A stretch of DNA of 46,659 nt from Brevibacterium linens ATCC 9172 (GTDB lineage: Bacteria; Actinomycetota; Actinomycetes; Actinomycetales; Brevibacteriaceae): assembly GCF_900169165.1 (NCBI RefSeq), contig NZ_FXYY01000025.1, forward strand, positions 1-46,659. Direction: 5' to 3'. This document shows positions 24,723 to 33,374 of this stretch, piece by piece. Under the pieces are notes generated by a model, which was not told the DNA's origin, searched no databases, and saw only the letters and a program-made list of their open reading frames with translations. How positions within the stretch are numbered: the stretch's first letter is position 1; each line of letters opens with the position of its first letter. Both the position numbers and the translations under genes were made by a program.

Positions 24723-25052
24723 CTATAGAGGGAAGTTGCTGTGCTTCTTCCATCGGCCCTGCCGGCGTTCGAATGCGAACCGTTCCGCCCGCAACCGCCT
24801 CACCCGCTCCACAACGTCCGGCGCGTAACCGTATGCGGCGTCCGTATCCACGATCCCCTCGAGCACGATGGCGTACCTCTCTGCTGGAAGTTGGATTCGC
24901 TGGCACAACTCGTGTCGCCCCGTCGCAGTAGGCGCAGTCTTCTCAAGGTCGAGGATCAACCGATCATGCTCGGACAGTTCGTGCACAGTGCCGGGGACCA
25001 TGGGGACCATTGTGACACAGCAGAATTCGACACCGCGTACGTCGCTGCTCAC
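24723..25052 (-). CDS. DUF3263-like small protein
   Basis: About 95-109 aa. The core HELSEHDRLILDLEKTAP, then RIQLPAERYAIVLEGIVDT and APDVVERVRRLRAERFAFER follows the pattern of the actinobacterial DUF3263 family. That pattern is L-[ST]-x-x-D-x-x-I-L-x-x-E, then a helix ending in R-Y-x-x-x-L, then P-x-V-V-x-R-L-R-R-L-R. Function unknown; the fold is probably a small HTH. The start is uncertain: GTG 25052 gives the longest form, ATG 25010 a form closer to the usual length. No strong ribosome site for either. Convergent with the acidic protein gene. Confidence 0.6.
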   Translation of the reverse strand: MSSDVRGVEFCCVTMVPMVPGTVHELSEHDRLILDLEKTAPTATGRHELCQRIQLPAERYAIVLEGIVDTDAAYGYAPDVVERVRRLRAERFAFERRQGRWKKHSNFPL

Positions 25053-25245
25053 TCTGTCTTGGTCACCTCGATTCAGAGGGACCGCTCGCCGACCAGTCCG
25101 AAGCAGTTGTCCGCGGCTGAGCTGGCGATAGAGCTTCAGACAGGGAAGCTGACGTGTAGGACTACCCCATAGTGATTTCGCTCAGTAGACTTCGGAACCA
25201 GAACAATCTTCTACACAATTCGCTGGTCGAGTAGCGGAGGATATT

Positions 25246-26328
25246 ATGCTCACCACCTCACCCCAGGCTCTTCAAGTACTGGTCGTAGCCGACCCAGGCC
25301 TGCCCAGCAGGCGAGCGGCTTCCATCCACTCCTCGTTAGAGCGATATCTGCGTGAGGCGTATGGGGTCACAACGACGCTGTACACTCGCACCGACACGGT
25401 CTATCTGACACCCGAGCGCGAGCTGGCTCTAGACGCAGTCGAAGATCTCCGCGCTGATTACCCCGACGTCAACATCATCCTCACAGAGATCCCCCGGCAC
25501 ACCCAGGGCGACCCTCTGATTGCCGAAGTCTACTCGGACCGCAACCTTGCGGTCGTCTCATGCCCCACACTCGGCGCGTTGGCCACCAAGCGCCGCATCA
25601 TCAAAGTCATGATGAGCTCGGTGAACAAGTTGGTTCCGTGGGACCCCGAAGCCACGACGCGCAAATTTCTGCTCGGATGGTCGAACTGGTCGAACAACGA
25701 AGACTCCAGCCATCAGTCCCTGCATGCCCACACCATCACCGGAGGCCCACGGCTGATTATGGGGATGACGATTGCCAACGAACCCTGGCGCACGGCTCCG
25801 AAGCTCTCAGGAGCCCTCGCGGCAGCCTCGGCAACCGGAGCTTTCGGCATCTTCTACAGTTCGATCTGGCAGATGTCGACCTACCTGTCCACCCTCCGGC
25901 TGCTCTCGATCGGCGCGCTCGCTGTCCTGGTGATGGTCGCCTGGTTGATCGCCAGTCACAAACTCTGGGATCGACCGGTCAACGAACGTCTGGCCACGGT
26001 GGTCATGTACTACAACCTTTCCACCGTCCTCACACTGCTGATCACTGTGGTCGCTCTCTACGCGATATTGGTCGTCCTCATTCTCCTAGGCGGCCTCGTC
26101 GTTATCGATCCGGCATTTATGACCCAACAGATTCAGCAAGAGGCGTCGTTCAACAACTACCTCGATATCGCATGGCTCAGCGCAGCCATGGGTGTGGTCG
26201 CCGGCGGCATCGGTGCCAGTTTCGACAGTGATGCCGACGTGCAGAAAGTGACTCATGGTCAGCGGATGCGGCAACGAGTCTATACAGACAACAGCACAGA
26301 TGCCGACGACACGGTGGAGAGCAGTTGA
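25246..26328 (+). CDS. four-TM membrane protein of unknown family
   Basis: 360 aa; I do not recognise the family. Residues 1-180 look cytosolic and alpha/beta: LQVLVVADPGLPSRRAASIH, VNIILTEIPRHTQGDP, LAVVSCPTLGALATKRRIIK, and the Trp-rich FLLGWSNWSNNEDSSHQ. Then come hydrophobic segments at about 187-207, 216-237, 262-287 and 311-326. The last is followed by GIGASFDSDADVQKVTHGQR, a short charged motif shared with the truncated copy at 18.4 kb. ATG 25246 is preceded by CGGAGG at a good distance. The stop overlaps a TTG of the next frame, and the four genes 25246-29555 probably form one operon, so it could be a membrane partner of that cassette (inference). Confidence 0.8.
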   Translation: MLTTSPQALQVLVVADPGLPSRRAASIHSSLERYLREAYGVTTTLYTRTDTVYLTPERELALDAVEDLRADYPDVNIILTEIPRHTQGDPLIAEVYSDRNLAVVSCPTLGALATKRRIIKVMMSSVNKLVPWDPEATTRKFLLGWSNWSNNEDSSHQSLHAHTITGGPRLIMGMTIANEPWRTAPKLSGALAAASATGAFGIFYSSIWQMSTYLSTLRLLSIGALAVLVMVAWLIASHKLWDRPVNERLATVVMYYNLSTVLTLLITVVALYAILVVLILLGGLVVIDPAFMTQQIQQEASFNNYLDIAWLSAAMGVVAGGIGASFDSDADVQKVTHGQRMRQRVYTDNSTDADDTVESS

Positions 26329-26384
26329 CTGAGATCTGCCAAGCATCCGAGTTTCGACAAGATGTTCTGCCCGAAGGACGTGAA

Positions 26385-27443
26385 ATGGAAACCCTGTTCG
26401 ACTCAACCTCGTCTCGGATCATCCCCACACCGTTCGAACCGTGGTGGGAAACTCCAGACTTCAGGGATGATCTCTCCGAGGTCGTTACGAGCAGTGCGTC
26501 CGCTGTCGACAAGATCACCGCCCTTGCCCGTCTTCTGCAGCTCACAGGGTGTTCACCTCAGATCGATCAATGGGAAAGGCTGCTTCAACTGGCTGCGATC
26601 GACATCGGCGTCGCTCGTATGCTCGAACCCCACGTCGACGCTCTGGGCATCCTTGCCGAGGCCGGACACGAAACACCTGACCCCGATTCGGCCTGGGGCG
26701 TGTACGCGGCTGACCTGCCCACACATCGCGTGAACGTGGTCGATGCCGGTGCAGAGAACCTCCTCACAGGCACGAAAGCGTGGTGCTCTTTGGCCGCGGA
26801 ACTCACCGACGCGATCGTCATCGCCAGCGGCAGCGACGGGAACCGAGCCTACGCGGTGAATCTTCGTCACCCTCGTGTACGACCGCAGACAGGTGCTTGG
26901 CCGAGTCTCGGTCTCAGAGAAATCCCGAGCGGCTCAGTCGTCTTCGACCGAGCACCGGCGACGAGTGTCGGCCCCCCGAATTGGTACCTTGACCGCCCCT
27001 CTTTCGCTTGGGGTGGGATTCGCGTGGCAGCCTGCTGGTTCGGTGGAGCTTTAGGACTGGCCCGGCGTGCAGCCCAAACCCACCTGAACAGGGCTGGGCG
27101 CTCGCCGATGGGAGAGATGCAGCTCGGGCAGCTTGATGCTGAGATCTTCGCGGTCCGCACCATGTTGGCGCAAACTGCTGGTGCAGCGGATGGGGATGAG
27201 AAGTTCTCGCGAGAACACGCGTGGAGACTGGCTCTGAGAGTTCGCAACAACATATACCGCAGTGCCCAACGGATCCAGCTTCTGAGCCGGGAGCTGGCCG
27301 GTCCCGCGGTTCTGACGAGTGATGCGGCATTTGCCAAAGCTGACGCTGATCTCACCGTCTACCTCAGTCAGCATCACGGGCCTCGGGACGAAGCTGCTTT
27401 GGGCGAGAATATCTGTGCCGAGTCAGATGTCGATGAGGTTTAG
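26385..27443 (+). CDS. acyl-CoA dehydrogenase-like flavoprotein
   Basis: 352 aa, slightly short for the family (about 380). The middle beta domain reads TGTKAWCSLAAELTDAIVIA, equivalent to the flavin-binding G-x-K-x-W-x-[ST] strand. The C-terminal helical domain includes LGLARRAAQTHLNRAGRSPM and LGQLDAEIFAVRTMLAQTAG. The first ~60 residues are poorly conserved in type and no catalytic Glu is obvious, so it may oxidise an unusual or carrier-bound acyl group. ATG 26385 has GAAGGACGTGAA upstream; the frame extends to TTG 26325, which overlaps the preceding stop. It overlaps the PIG-L/methyltransferase gene by 17 nt. In other bacteria such genes can sit with PIG-L, methyltransferase and glycosyltransferase genes of unknown pathway (recollection, unsearched). 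Confidence 0.8.
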   Translation: METLFDSTSSRIIPTPFEPWWETPDFRDDLSEVVTSSASAVDKITALARLLQLTGCSPQIDQWERLLQLAAIDIGVARMLEPHVDALGILAEAGHETPDPDSAWGVYAADLPTHRVNVVDAGAENLLTGTKAWCSLAAELTDAIVIASGSDGNRAYAVNLRHPRVRPQTGAWPSLGLREIPSGSVVFDRAPATSVGPPNWYLDRPSFAWGGIRVAACWFGGALGLARRAAQTHLNRAGRSPMGEMQLGQLDAEIFAVRTMLAQTAGAADGDEKFSREHAWRLALRVRNNIYRSAQRIQLLSRELAGPAVLTSDAAFAKADADLTVYLSQHHGPRDEAALGENICAESDVDEV

Positions 27444-28845
27444 CCACCAAGACCGCAGCACCAGAGAAGATGCCTGGGTGCAGGCGGGTGCCCTTGATCT
27501 TCCGGCGGTTCCAGAGAGCACAATCGTCACAGGCGGAACCATCATCGTCCTTGCCGCACACCCAGACGATGAAGCGCTGGGAGCCGCTGCGCTGCTCGCA
27601 CGTGCCGATGAGTGGAGCTGCCAGCTGAAAGTCCTACTCTTCAGCGCAGGCGAGAAATCGCACCCTGAGTCGCCGACGTATACCGGCGATCAGCTCAAAA
27701 GCATCCGTCTGGAGGAGTTCGATCGTGCGCTGAGCACCTTCGACAAGGCGCACTCCAGTCGTTTTCTCGATCTGCCCGACGGTCAGCTGCCCGAATATTC
27801 AAGCCAGATCAGAGACGTGATCCGACAGGAGATCGCACGATCACATGGGCCGGTGACACTCGTTGCGCCTTACAGCCGGGATGGGCACTGTGACCACGAG
27901 GCGGTGGGCGCCGCGGCACTGGACATCGGGCGATCACATCATGCCGTAGTGCTCGAATATCCCATCTGGTTCTGGCACTGGGCTGCTCCCACAGACCCTC
28001 GGTGGCAGTCCTGGGCAGTCTTACCTGACCCTCAAGGTCTTGATCGAAATGCTCTGCTCGCGTGTTACCCGTCGCAGACAGAAGCGCTGTCGGATCAGCA
28101 CGGGGACGAAGCGATCCTCACCAGCGCCCATTTGGAACACTTCATCCGGAGCCACGATACCTTCGTGATCACGGATTTCAGATCCGGTGAGGCATCGGCC
28201 GGCCATGCTCAGGAGGGAATAGGCAGACCGATCAATGATGCGTCCACTGCGTCGGCGGTGTTCGATGATGTGCACAGAGAACGGAGTGATCCGTGGACGG
28301 TGTGGGAGTCCGAATACGAAATCGCCAAACGTGAGACCGTTGTGTCCCACCTCCCGTCGACCTCGTTCTCCCACATTCTCGAAATCGGCTGCTCAGTCGG
28401 CGCTTTGACTCGAGCGCTTGCCGCTTACAGCGTCAGAGTGACCGCTGTCGATGCCAGCTGCGAGGCGCTGAAAACAGCGAAACGTCTGCAGCCGACCACT
28501 GCAGCCGAAATAGCCTTCCTGCACGCCACTGTCCCATACGAATGGCCCGAAGGGCATTTCGACTGCGTCGTCCTCTCAGAGACCGGCTTCTATCTGACAC
28601 GTGCACAGCTGCAACGAACGTTGGAACGCATTGATGAATCAACCCCATCGCGCTTCGTCCTCGTTCTCTGTCATTGGAAGGGTGACATCGAAGATTGGCC
28701 TCTGACCGCCGATGAAGTCCATGACGCATGCCTGGACTACTGGCCCCGACTGCGGACCGATTTTCACTACGAGGCCGAGTATCGTCTCGATATCGTGACG
28801 GTGGACAAAACTGACGATTTCCTCCCTGCGGAAGCCGTTGAGTGA
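27427..28845 (+). CDS. bifunctional PIG-L deacetylase / SAM methyltransferase
   Basis: 472-aa fusion. Residues ~30-270 are a zinc-dependent LmbE/PIG-L de-N-acetylase: AAHPDDEALG (45-49 HPDDE) and the second metal motif YSRDGHCDHEAVG near 155-166. Residues ~300-465 are a class I methyltransferase: ILEIGCSVGALTRALA near 317 (SAM loop), VTAVDASCEAL, and FDCVVLSETGFYL, a NodS-like arrangement. NodS/NodB-type chemistry suggests de-N-acetylation of an amino sugar followed by N-methylation, inferred from the domain pair. ATG 27427 lies within the end of the dehydrogenase gene; ATG 27433 is an alternative. The stop overlaps the glycosyltransferase GTG by 4 nt. Confidence 0.9.
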   Translation: MSMRFSHQDRSTREDAWVQAGALDLPAVPESTIVTGGTIIVLAAHPDDEALGAAALLARADEWSCQLKVLLFSAGEKSHPESPTYTGDQLKSIRLEEFDRALSTFDKAHSSRFLDLPDGQLPEYSSQIRDVIRQEIARSHGPVTLVAPYSRDGHCDHEAVGAAALDIGRSHHAVVLEYPIWFWHWAAPTDPRWQSWAVLPDPQGLDRNALLACYPSQTEALSDQHGDEAILTSAHLEHFIRSHDTFVITDFRSGEASAGHAQEGIGRPINDASTASAVFDDVHRERSDPWTVWESEYEIAKRETVVSHLPSTSFSHILEIGCSVGALTRALAAYSVRVTAVDASCEALKTAKRLQPTTAAEIAFLHATVPYEWPEGHFDCVVLSETGFYLTRAQLQRTLERIDESTPSRFVLVLCHWKGDIEDWPLTADEVHDACLDYWPRLRTDFHYEAEYRLDIVTVDKTDDFLPAEAVE

Positions 28846-29555
28846 TCACGCACTTGGGCATCGTCATCCCGGCTCACAATGAACAAGACGAGATCCTCGG
28901 CTGTCTCGACTCGGTGGCCCAAGCGTGTGCTCAGGTCCCTGACGGGTTCGCGCAATCCTCCACTCGAATCCTCGTCGTGGCCGACGCCTGTACCGATGAG
29001 ACGGTGAGCCGCGTCGCAGACTTCGCCGAACAGCATCCACAAGTCACGATACTTGAGACGTCGTTCAAGAACGTGGGCAGTGCCCGGAATTTCGCCTGGA
29101 ATCACTTCAAGCAGATGGCTGAAGCTGAGCGCGATGTCAACTTCGACCTGACATGGATTGCGTTCACCGATGCGGACAGCAGAGTTCCCACCCACTGGCT
29201 GACGACGCATCTTGCCGTGGCGGAAGCCGGAAGCGACTGCCTAGTCGGCACAGTGTCGCCTCGACCTGATACCGGGTCGGCAGCGCTGATCGCGAAATGG
29301 CACTCTCACCACACGTTACTTGAGGACCATCCCCACGTGTTCGGCGCGAACCTGGGCATTCGAGGCTCGTATCTCAACATCATCGGCGGCATGCCTCAGC
29401 TGCCACTCGGCGAAGATGCCGCAACTGTTGCTGCAGTGCTCGCCGCGGGGGGGGGAAACGTGAGACGCACCGATACCTGCCGGGTTCTCACCTCGGCTCG
29501 TCTGGAAGGACGCGTGCAGGGAGGCTTCAGCAGCTTTATGCAGAGCCTTCGATGA
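28842..29555 (+). CDS. family 2 glycosyltransferase
   Basis: 237-aa GT-A enzyme, likely cytosolic or peripheral. The N-terminal strand is LGIVIPAHNEQDEILGCLDS, then ILVVADACTDET, SARNFAWNHF, and the metal motif FTDADSRVP near residue 104. A later acceptor-site segment reads FGANLGIRGSYLNIIGGMP and LGEDAATV. No TM segment. GTG 28842 overlaps the upstream stop (GTGA). A run of nine G at 29447-29455 encodes Ala-Gly-Gly-Gly near the 3' end, a possible slippage site. Donor and acceptor are unknown; its place after the deacetylase/methyltransferase suggests work on the same amino-sugar product. Confidence 0.88.
   Translation: MITHLGIVIPAHNEQDEILGCLDSVAQACAQVPDGFAQSSTRILVVADACTDETVSRVADFAEQHPQVTILETSFKNVGSARNFAWNHFKQMAEAERDVNFDLTWIAFTDADSRVPTHWLTTHLAVAEAGSDCLVGTVSPRPDTGSAALIAKWHSHHTLLEDHPHVFGANLGIRGSYLNIIGGMPQLPLGEDAATVAAVLAAGGGNVRRTDTCRVLTSARLEGRVQGGFSSFMQSLR
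29447..29455. repeat. G9 homopolymer inside the glycosyltransferase gene
   Basis: Nine consecutive G in a coding frame. A one-base change would replace the last ~33 residues or truncate the protein. It may be a phase-variation site or a sequencing-sensitive spot. Confidence 0.6.
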
Positions 29556-29618
29556 GACCCGACTCTGCTCACATCACTACAGGCCGCCTCCGGCCGAGTT
29601 GTTCCCGACAACCCAGAG

Positions 29619-30278
29619 CTAATCGCGAGAACTGACGACTGTCAGCCTGTGCAGGTCCTTGGGCACATCGACATCGGCCCCGTCGTCGAGGTCGGAGCAG
29701 TCGACGAGGTCGACGACAGCTCTGTGCGTCTCGAGCAGGTCGCGGGCACCGACGTCGCCGTGCGCGGCGGCCGCCGCCTGGCCCGTCCAGCTCTCGTCGA
29801 AGAGCACAGGGTGACCGCGGCGCAGCGACCCGTTCGCATCACAGTGGCCCGCAGCGGTGATCGCACGGGGACGGTGGGCGGCGATGAGACGAGCGACTTC
29901 CGCCGCACAGATTCCGGGACGGTCCACAGGTGTGACCATGACGTCGGGTCCGGGGCCGATCGCCTGCAGGCCGCGGCGCAGCGAGGAACCCATACCCGAA
30001 GACCAGTCAGGGTTGAACGCGACGGACACGCGGTCACACCCGGCCAGCAGGCTCGCGACCTGCTCGCTGCAGGCTCCGGTGACGACTGTGACGTCCCGGC
30101 AGCCACCGTCGAGCAGGGCGAGGACCATCGACTCCACCAGAGTGAGCCCATCCTCCCGCACCAGCAGTGCCTTCGGCCCTCGGCCGAGGCGTCGCCCCGC
30201 TCCGGCGGCGAGGATGAGTCCTCTCGGGGGACCGGGGACGGGTCGTTTGGGTGGAGCCGACCCGGTCTCGCCGCTCAC
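29619..30278 (-). CDS. MobA/MocA-like molybdenum cofactor nucleotidyltransferase
   Basis: 219-aa cytosolic NTP-transferase. The N-terminal nucleotide loop is GLILAAGAGRRLGRGPKALL (about 20-39), then VTVVTGACSEQVASLL, FNPDWSSGMGSSLRRGL, and the metal Asp in VMVTPVDRPGI. The ending HPVLFD then GDVGARDLL is typical of MocA, which makes molybdopterin cytosine dinucleotide for xanthine-dehydrogenase-family enzymes. Its GTG start overlaps the stop of the molybdopterin subunit by 4 nt. It is the last gene of the hydroxylase operon, which strongly supports cofactor maturation for that enzyme. CMP versus GMP specificity cannot be settled by eye. Confidence 0.88.
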   Translation of the reverse strand: MSGETGSAPPKRPVPGPPRGLILAAGAGRRLGRGPKALLVREDGLTLVESMVLALLDGGCRDVTVVTGACSEQVASLLAGCDRVSVAFNPDWSSGMGSSLRRGLQAIGPGPDVMVTPVDRPGICAAEVARLIAAHRPRAITAAGHCDANGSLRRGHPVLFDESWTGQAAAAAHGDVGARDLLETHRAVVDLVDCSDLDDGADVDVPKDLHRLTVVSSRD

Positions 30279-32347
30279 GTCGGCAGGAACGCGTCGCCGA
30301 AGATCGGCAGATCGCGGACTCGGACTCCGGTGGCGTTGAAGGCGGCGTTCGCGATCGCGGCTGCGGCACCGACGATGCCGATCTCACCGACGCCGCGCGC
30401 GCCGAGGGGACCGGCCTGCGGGTCCTTCTCGTCGAGCCAATCTGCCGCGATGTCGGTGATGTCTGCGTTGACGGGCACGTGATACTCCGCGAGGTCGTGG
30501 TTGACTACGTGACCGAAGCGCGGGTCGAGCTCGCCCTTCTCGTGCAGAGCCATCCCGACGCCCATGGTCATGCCGCCGATGAACTGTGAGCGTGCGGTGG
30601 TCGGGTTGACGATCCGACCGGCGGAGAACATTCCGAACATGCGGTTGAGCCGGAACTCTCCGGTGGCGGGGTGGATGCGGACCTCGGCGAAATGGGCCCC
30701 GAAGGAGTGCAGGGCGAACTTCTCCGCCGCGGGATTGGCCTCGGCCTCACCGTGGGCCTCGGCGCCGAGGGCGGGGTCGGTGCCGTGTTCGGAGCGGAGC
30801 GCCTGCGCTGCGGCGACGATCGCGGTGCTCCAGCTGGCCAACCCTGTCGACCCTCCGGCCACGGTCGCATTCGGCAGCGCGGTGTCGCCGATGCGCAGCT
30901 CGACCTGATCGATGGGGACGCCGAGGCAGTCCGCGGCCGCCTGTGACAGGGCCGTCCATGTGCCGGTGCCCAGATCGGCGGCACCGATCGAGACCTCGAA
31001 GCCTTCGGGGGTGCAGCGGATCCGCGCGACGGAGCCGGGCTGCCGACCGGCCGGATAGGTCGACGAGGCCACGCCCATGCCGATGAGCCACCCGTTCTCC
31101 CGCCGGGCGCGCGGCTGCGGATTCCGCTTCTCCCAGCCGAAGCGGTCTGCTCCTTCTCGCAGACAGTCGACGAGGCGGCGCTGATTGAACGGCAGCCCGG
31201 TGTCCGGGTCGGTGGTCGGGTCATTGCGCACCCGCAGCTCGATGGGGTCGATCCCGGCGGCCACTGCGAGTTCGTCCATGGCGATTTCGAGTCCGACCAT
31301 GCCTGAAGCCTCGCCGGGAGCACGCATCCAGGAGGGCACCGGCACGTCGAGCGGAACCACTCGCTGGGTGATGCGGCGGTTGTCGCCTGCGTACATCATG
31401 CGGCCCGGCTTCGTCGACTCCTCGGGGAACTCCTTGGTCTGCGAGGACATGGAGATCGCATCATAAGCGAAGGCCGTGAGCGTGCCGTCGGCTCGCGCGC
31501 CCAGACGGATGTGCTGCAGGGTCGGAGCTCGATAGCCGGTGATCGAGAACATCTGCTGCCGGGTCACGGCATATTTCACGGGTCGACCGGGCACCACCTG
31601 CGCCGCGAGGACAGCGAGCATCATGTCCGCGTGGGGGACGCCCTTGGAGCCGAAGCCGCCGCCGACGTGCGGGGAGATGATGCGGATCTTCTCCTGCTCC
31701 ACCCCGAGGATCGGCGCCAATGTCGCGCGTGCGGGGTGGACGCCCTGTGTCGAGGTCCACAGGGTCAGTTCGTCTCCGTCCCAGAGGGCCACGGTGGTAT
31801 GCGGTTCCATGGGATTGTTGTGCTCCATGGGGGTGCTGTAGCGCTCATCGATGGATACGGCCGCCTCAGCGAGGGCTGTGTCGACATCGCCTGTGCGCAC
31901 ATCCCCGCTGCCGGACTCCGGTTCCCGGGAAGCAGGGTGATCCTCGCGCAGCTCGACGTCGTGATCGTCCTGCACATAGGTGATCTCGATGAGGCTCGCC
32001 GCGTGGCGGGCCTGCTCGGGGGTGGTGGCGATGACGGCACCGAGGTACTGGCCTCGGAATCCGATCTCAGCAGAGCGCAGGATCGCGAGCTCACCGTCAT
32101 CCGTGTTCGCCAGCTCGGGGGCGTTGTCGTGGGTGAGCACATGCACCACTCCCTCCGCAGCTTCGGCTGCGGAAGGGTCGATGTGCGCTGCCCGCCCACG
32201 GGCGATCTGCGCCTGCAGCGGGTAGAGGAAGAGCGGATCGTCGAAGGGGTGCTCGTAGGCGTAGGGGGCGAGGCCGCGGACCTTGGCGGGGCCGTCGAGG
32301 CGGACCTGATGGGTACCGACGGCTGTGGTGGTGAGCAGGTCACTCAT
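30275..32347 (-). CDS. molybdenum hydroxylase, molybdopterin-binding large subunit (PaoC-like)
   Basis: 690-aa catalytic subunit of a xanthine-dehydrogenase-family enzyme, binding molybdopterin cytosine dinucleotide. The N-terminal hammerhead domain shows RLDGPAKVRGLAPYAYEHPF. The cofactor loop VGGGFGSKGVPHADMM follows near residue 226. Near the C-terminus GARGVGEIGIVGAAAAIANA contains the catalytic Glu (GVGEIG). Length and the linked PaoB-like subunit point to an aldehyde-oxidising PaoABC-like enzyme. There is no signal peptide, and the complex seems cytoplasmic. ATG 32347 overlaps the FAD-subunit stop by 8 nt. Confidence 0.92.
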   Translation of the reverse strand: MSDLLTTTAVGTHQVRLDGPAKVRGLAPYAYEHPFDDPLFLYPLQAQIARGRAAHIDPSAAEAAEGVVHVLTHDNAPELANTDDGELAILRSAEIGFRGQYLGAVIATTPEQARHAASLIEITYVQDDHDVELREDHPASREPESGSGDVRTGDVDTALAEAAVSIDERYSTPMEHNNPMEPHTTVALWDGDELTLWTSTQGVHPARATLAPILGVEQEKIRIISPHVGGGFGSKGVPHADMMLAVLAAQVVPGRPVKYAVTRQQMFSITGYRAPTLQHIRLGARADGTLTAFAYDAISMSSQTKEFPEESTKPGRMMYAGDNRRITQRVVPLDVPVPSWMRAPGEASGMVGLEIAMDELAVAAGIDPIELRVRNDPTTDPDTGLPFNQRRLVDCLREGADRFGWEKRNPQPRARRENGWLIGMGVASSTYPAGRQPGSVARIRCTPEGFEVSIGAADLGTGTWTALSQAAADCLGVPIDQVELRIGDTALPNATVAGGSTGLASWSTAIVAAAQALRSEHGTDPALGAEAHGEAEANPAAEKFALHSFGAHFAEVRIHPATGEFRLNRMFGMFSAGRIVNPTTARSQFIGGMTMGVGMALHEKGELDPRFGHVVNHDLAEYHVPVNADITDIAADWLDEKDPQAGPLGARGVGEIGIVGAAAAIANAAFNATGVRVRDLPIFGDAFLPT

Positions 32348-33374
32348 GGGTGTCCTCCGTGGTCGATTCCGGCAGAGCTTCCGGGACTCCGGTGAGCTCG
32401 GCGAGCAGGGTGCAGACGGCGCCGCGAGTCATCTGGACCTTGAAGCGGTTGCCGTCGAGGGGTTCGGCCGCCTCGAGCTCGGCGTCGGCTGCTGCCAGGA
32501 ACGTCTCGGCAGTCGGTTCCGCCCCCCGCAGCACCGCCTCGGCGGCGCGGGCACGCCAGGGTTTGTGGGCGACGCCGCCGAGGGCGATCGCGGCTTCACG
32601 GATGATCGGTGCCGGTCCCGAGGCGTCGACGTCGACTCGGGCCGCGACGGAGACGAGAGCGAAGGCGTAGGAGGCGCGGTCGCGGATCTTCCGGTACGTC
32701 GAGGCGCCGGGGCGCGGGGGAGGGAGCTCGAGGGCGGTGATGAGCTCGCCGTGTTCGAGGACTGTGTCCTGCTCGGGACGGTCGCCGGGCAGCCGGTGGA
32801 GCTCGGTGACTGGGATCCGGCGCTCACCGGTCGCACCGAGGACGACGACTGTGGCATCGAGTGCGGTCAGAGCGACGGCCATATCGGAGGGATGCGTGGC
32901 CACGCAGTCCGCTGAGGCACCGAGGATCGCGTGGTAGCGGGTGTAGCCGCCGATGGCCGAGCAGCCGGCACCGGGCTCGCGTTTGTTGCAGGGGGTCGAG
33001 GTGTCCTGGAAGTACACGCACCGGGTGCGCTGCAGCAGATTCCCGCCCATCGTGGCCGCGTTGCGCAGCTGACCGGAGGCGCCGGAGAGCAGGGCACGTG
33101 CGAGCATCGGGTAGTCGCGTCGGATGCGCGGGTCGGCGGCGGCGTCGCTGTTGCGCACCATCGCACCGATCCGCAGGCCCCCGTCGTCGAGTGCCTCGAC
33201 CTCCGTGAGTTCGAGACGATTGATGTCGACGACGAGATCCGGTTCTGCGACGCCCAGTTTGAGATGATCGACGAGGTTCGTGCCCCCGGCCAGGAACACC
33301 GCATCGGGACGATCGGTGACAGTCGAGACGGCTCCGGCGGCATCGGCGGCGCGTTCGTAGCCGAAGGGATTCAT
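32340..33374 (-). CDS. molybdenum hydroxylase FAD subunit with extra cysteine cluster (PaoB-like)
   Basis: 344-aa electron-transfer subunit. FAD loops: FLAGGTNLVDHLKLG near residue 28 and NAATMGGNLLQRTRC near 107. An insert then carries RCVYFQDTSTPCNKREPGAG followed by CSAIGGYTRYHAILG: three cysteines here plus a nearby fourth would hold the additional 4Fe-4S cluster known from E. coli PaoB and 4-hydroxybenzoyl-CoA reductase. ATG 33374 overlaps the 2Fe-2S subunit stop as ATGA; the longer frame to 33587 is rejected. It sits between the Fe-S and large subunits in the usual order. Confidence 0.92.
   Translation of the reverse strand: MNPFGYERAADAAGAVSTVTDRPDAVFLAGGTNLVDHLKLGVAEPDLVVDINRLELTEVEALDDGGLRIGAMVRNSDAAADPRIRRDYPMLARALLSGASGQLRNAATMGGNLLQRTRCVYFQDTSTPCNKREPGAGCSAIGGYTRYHAILGASADCVATHPSDMAVALTALDATVVVLGATGERRIPVTELHRLPGDRPEQDTVLEHGELITALELPPPRPGASTYRKIRDRASYAFALVSVAARVDVDASGPAPIIREAAIALGGVAHKPWRARAAEAVLRGAEPTAETFLAAADAELEAAEPLDGNRFKVQMTRGAVCTLLAELTGVPEALPESTTEDTHE

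Noticed and set aside
31511..32395. 294-aa frame antisense to the molybdopterin subunit
   Set aside because: No motif; opposite strand is a clear xanthine-dehydrogenase-family subunit.
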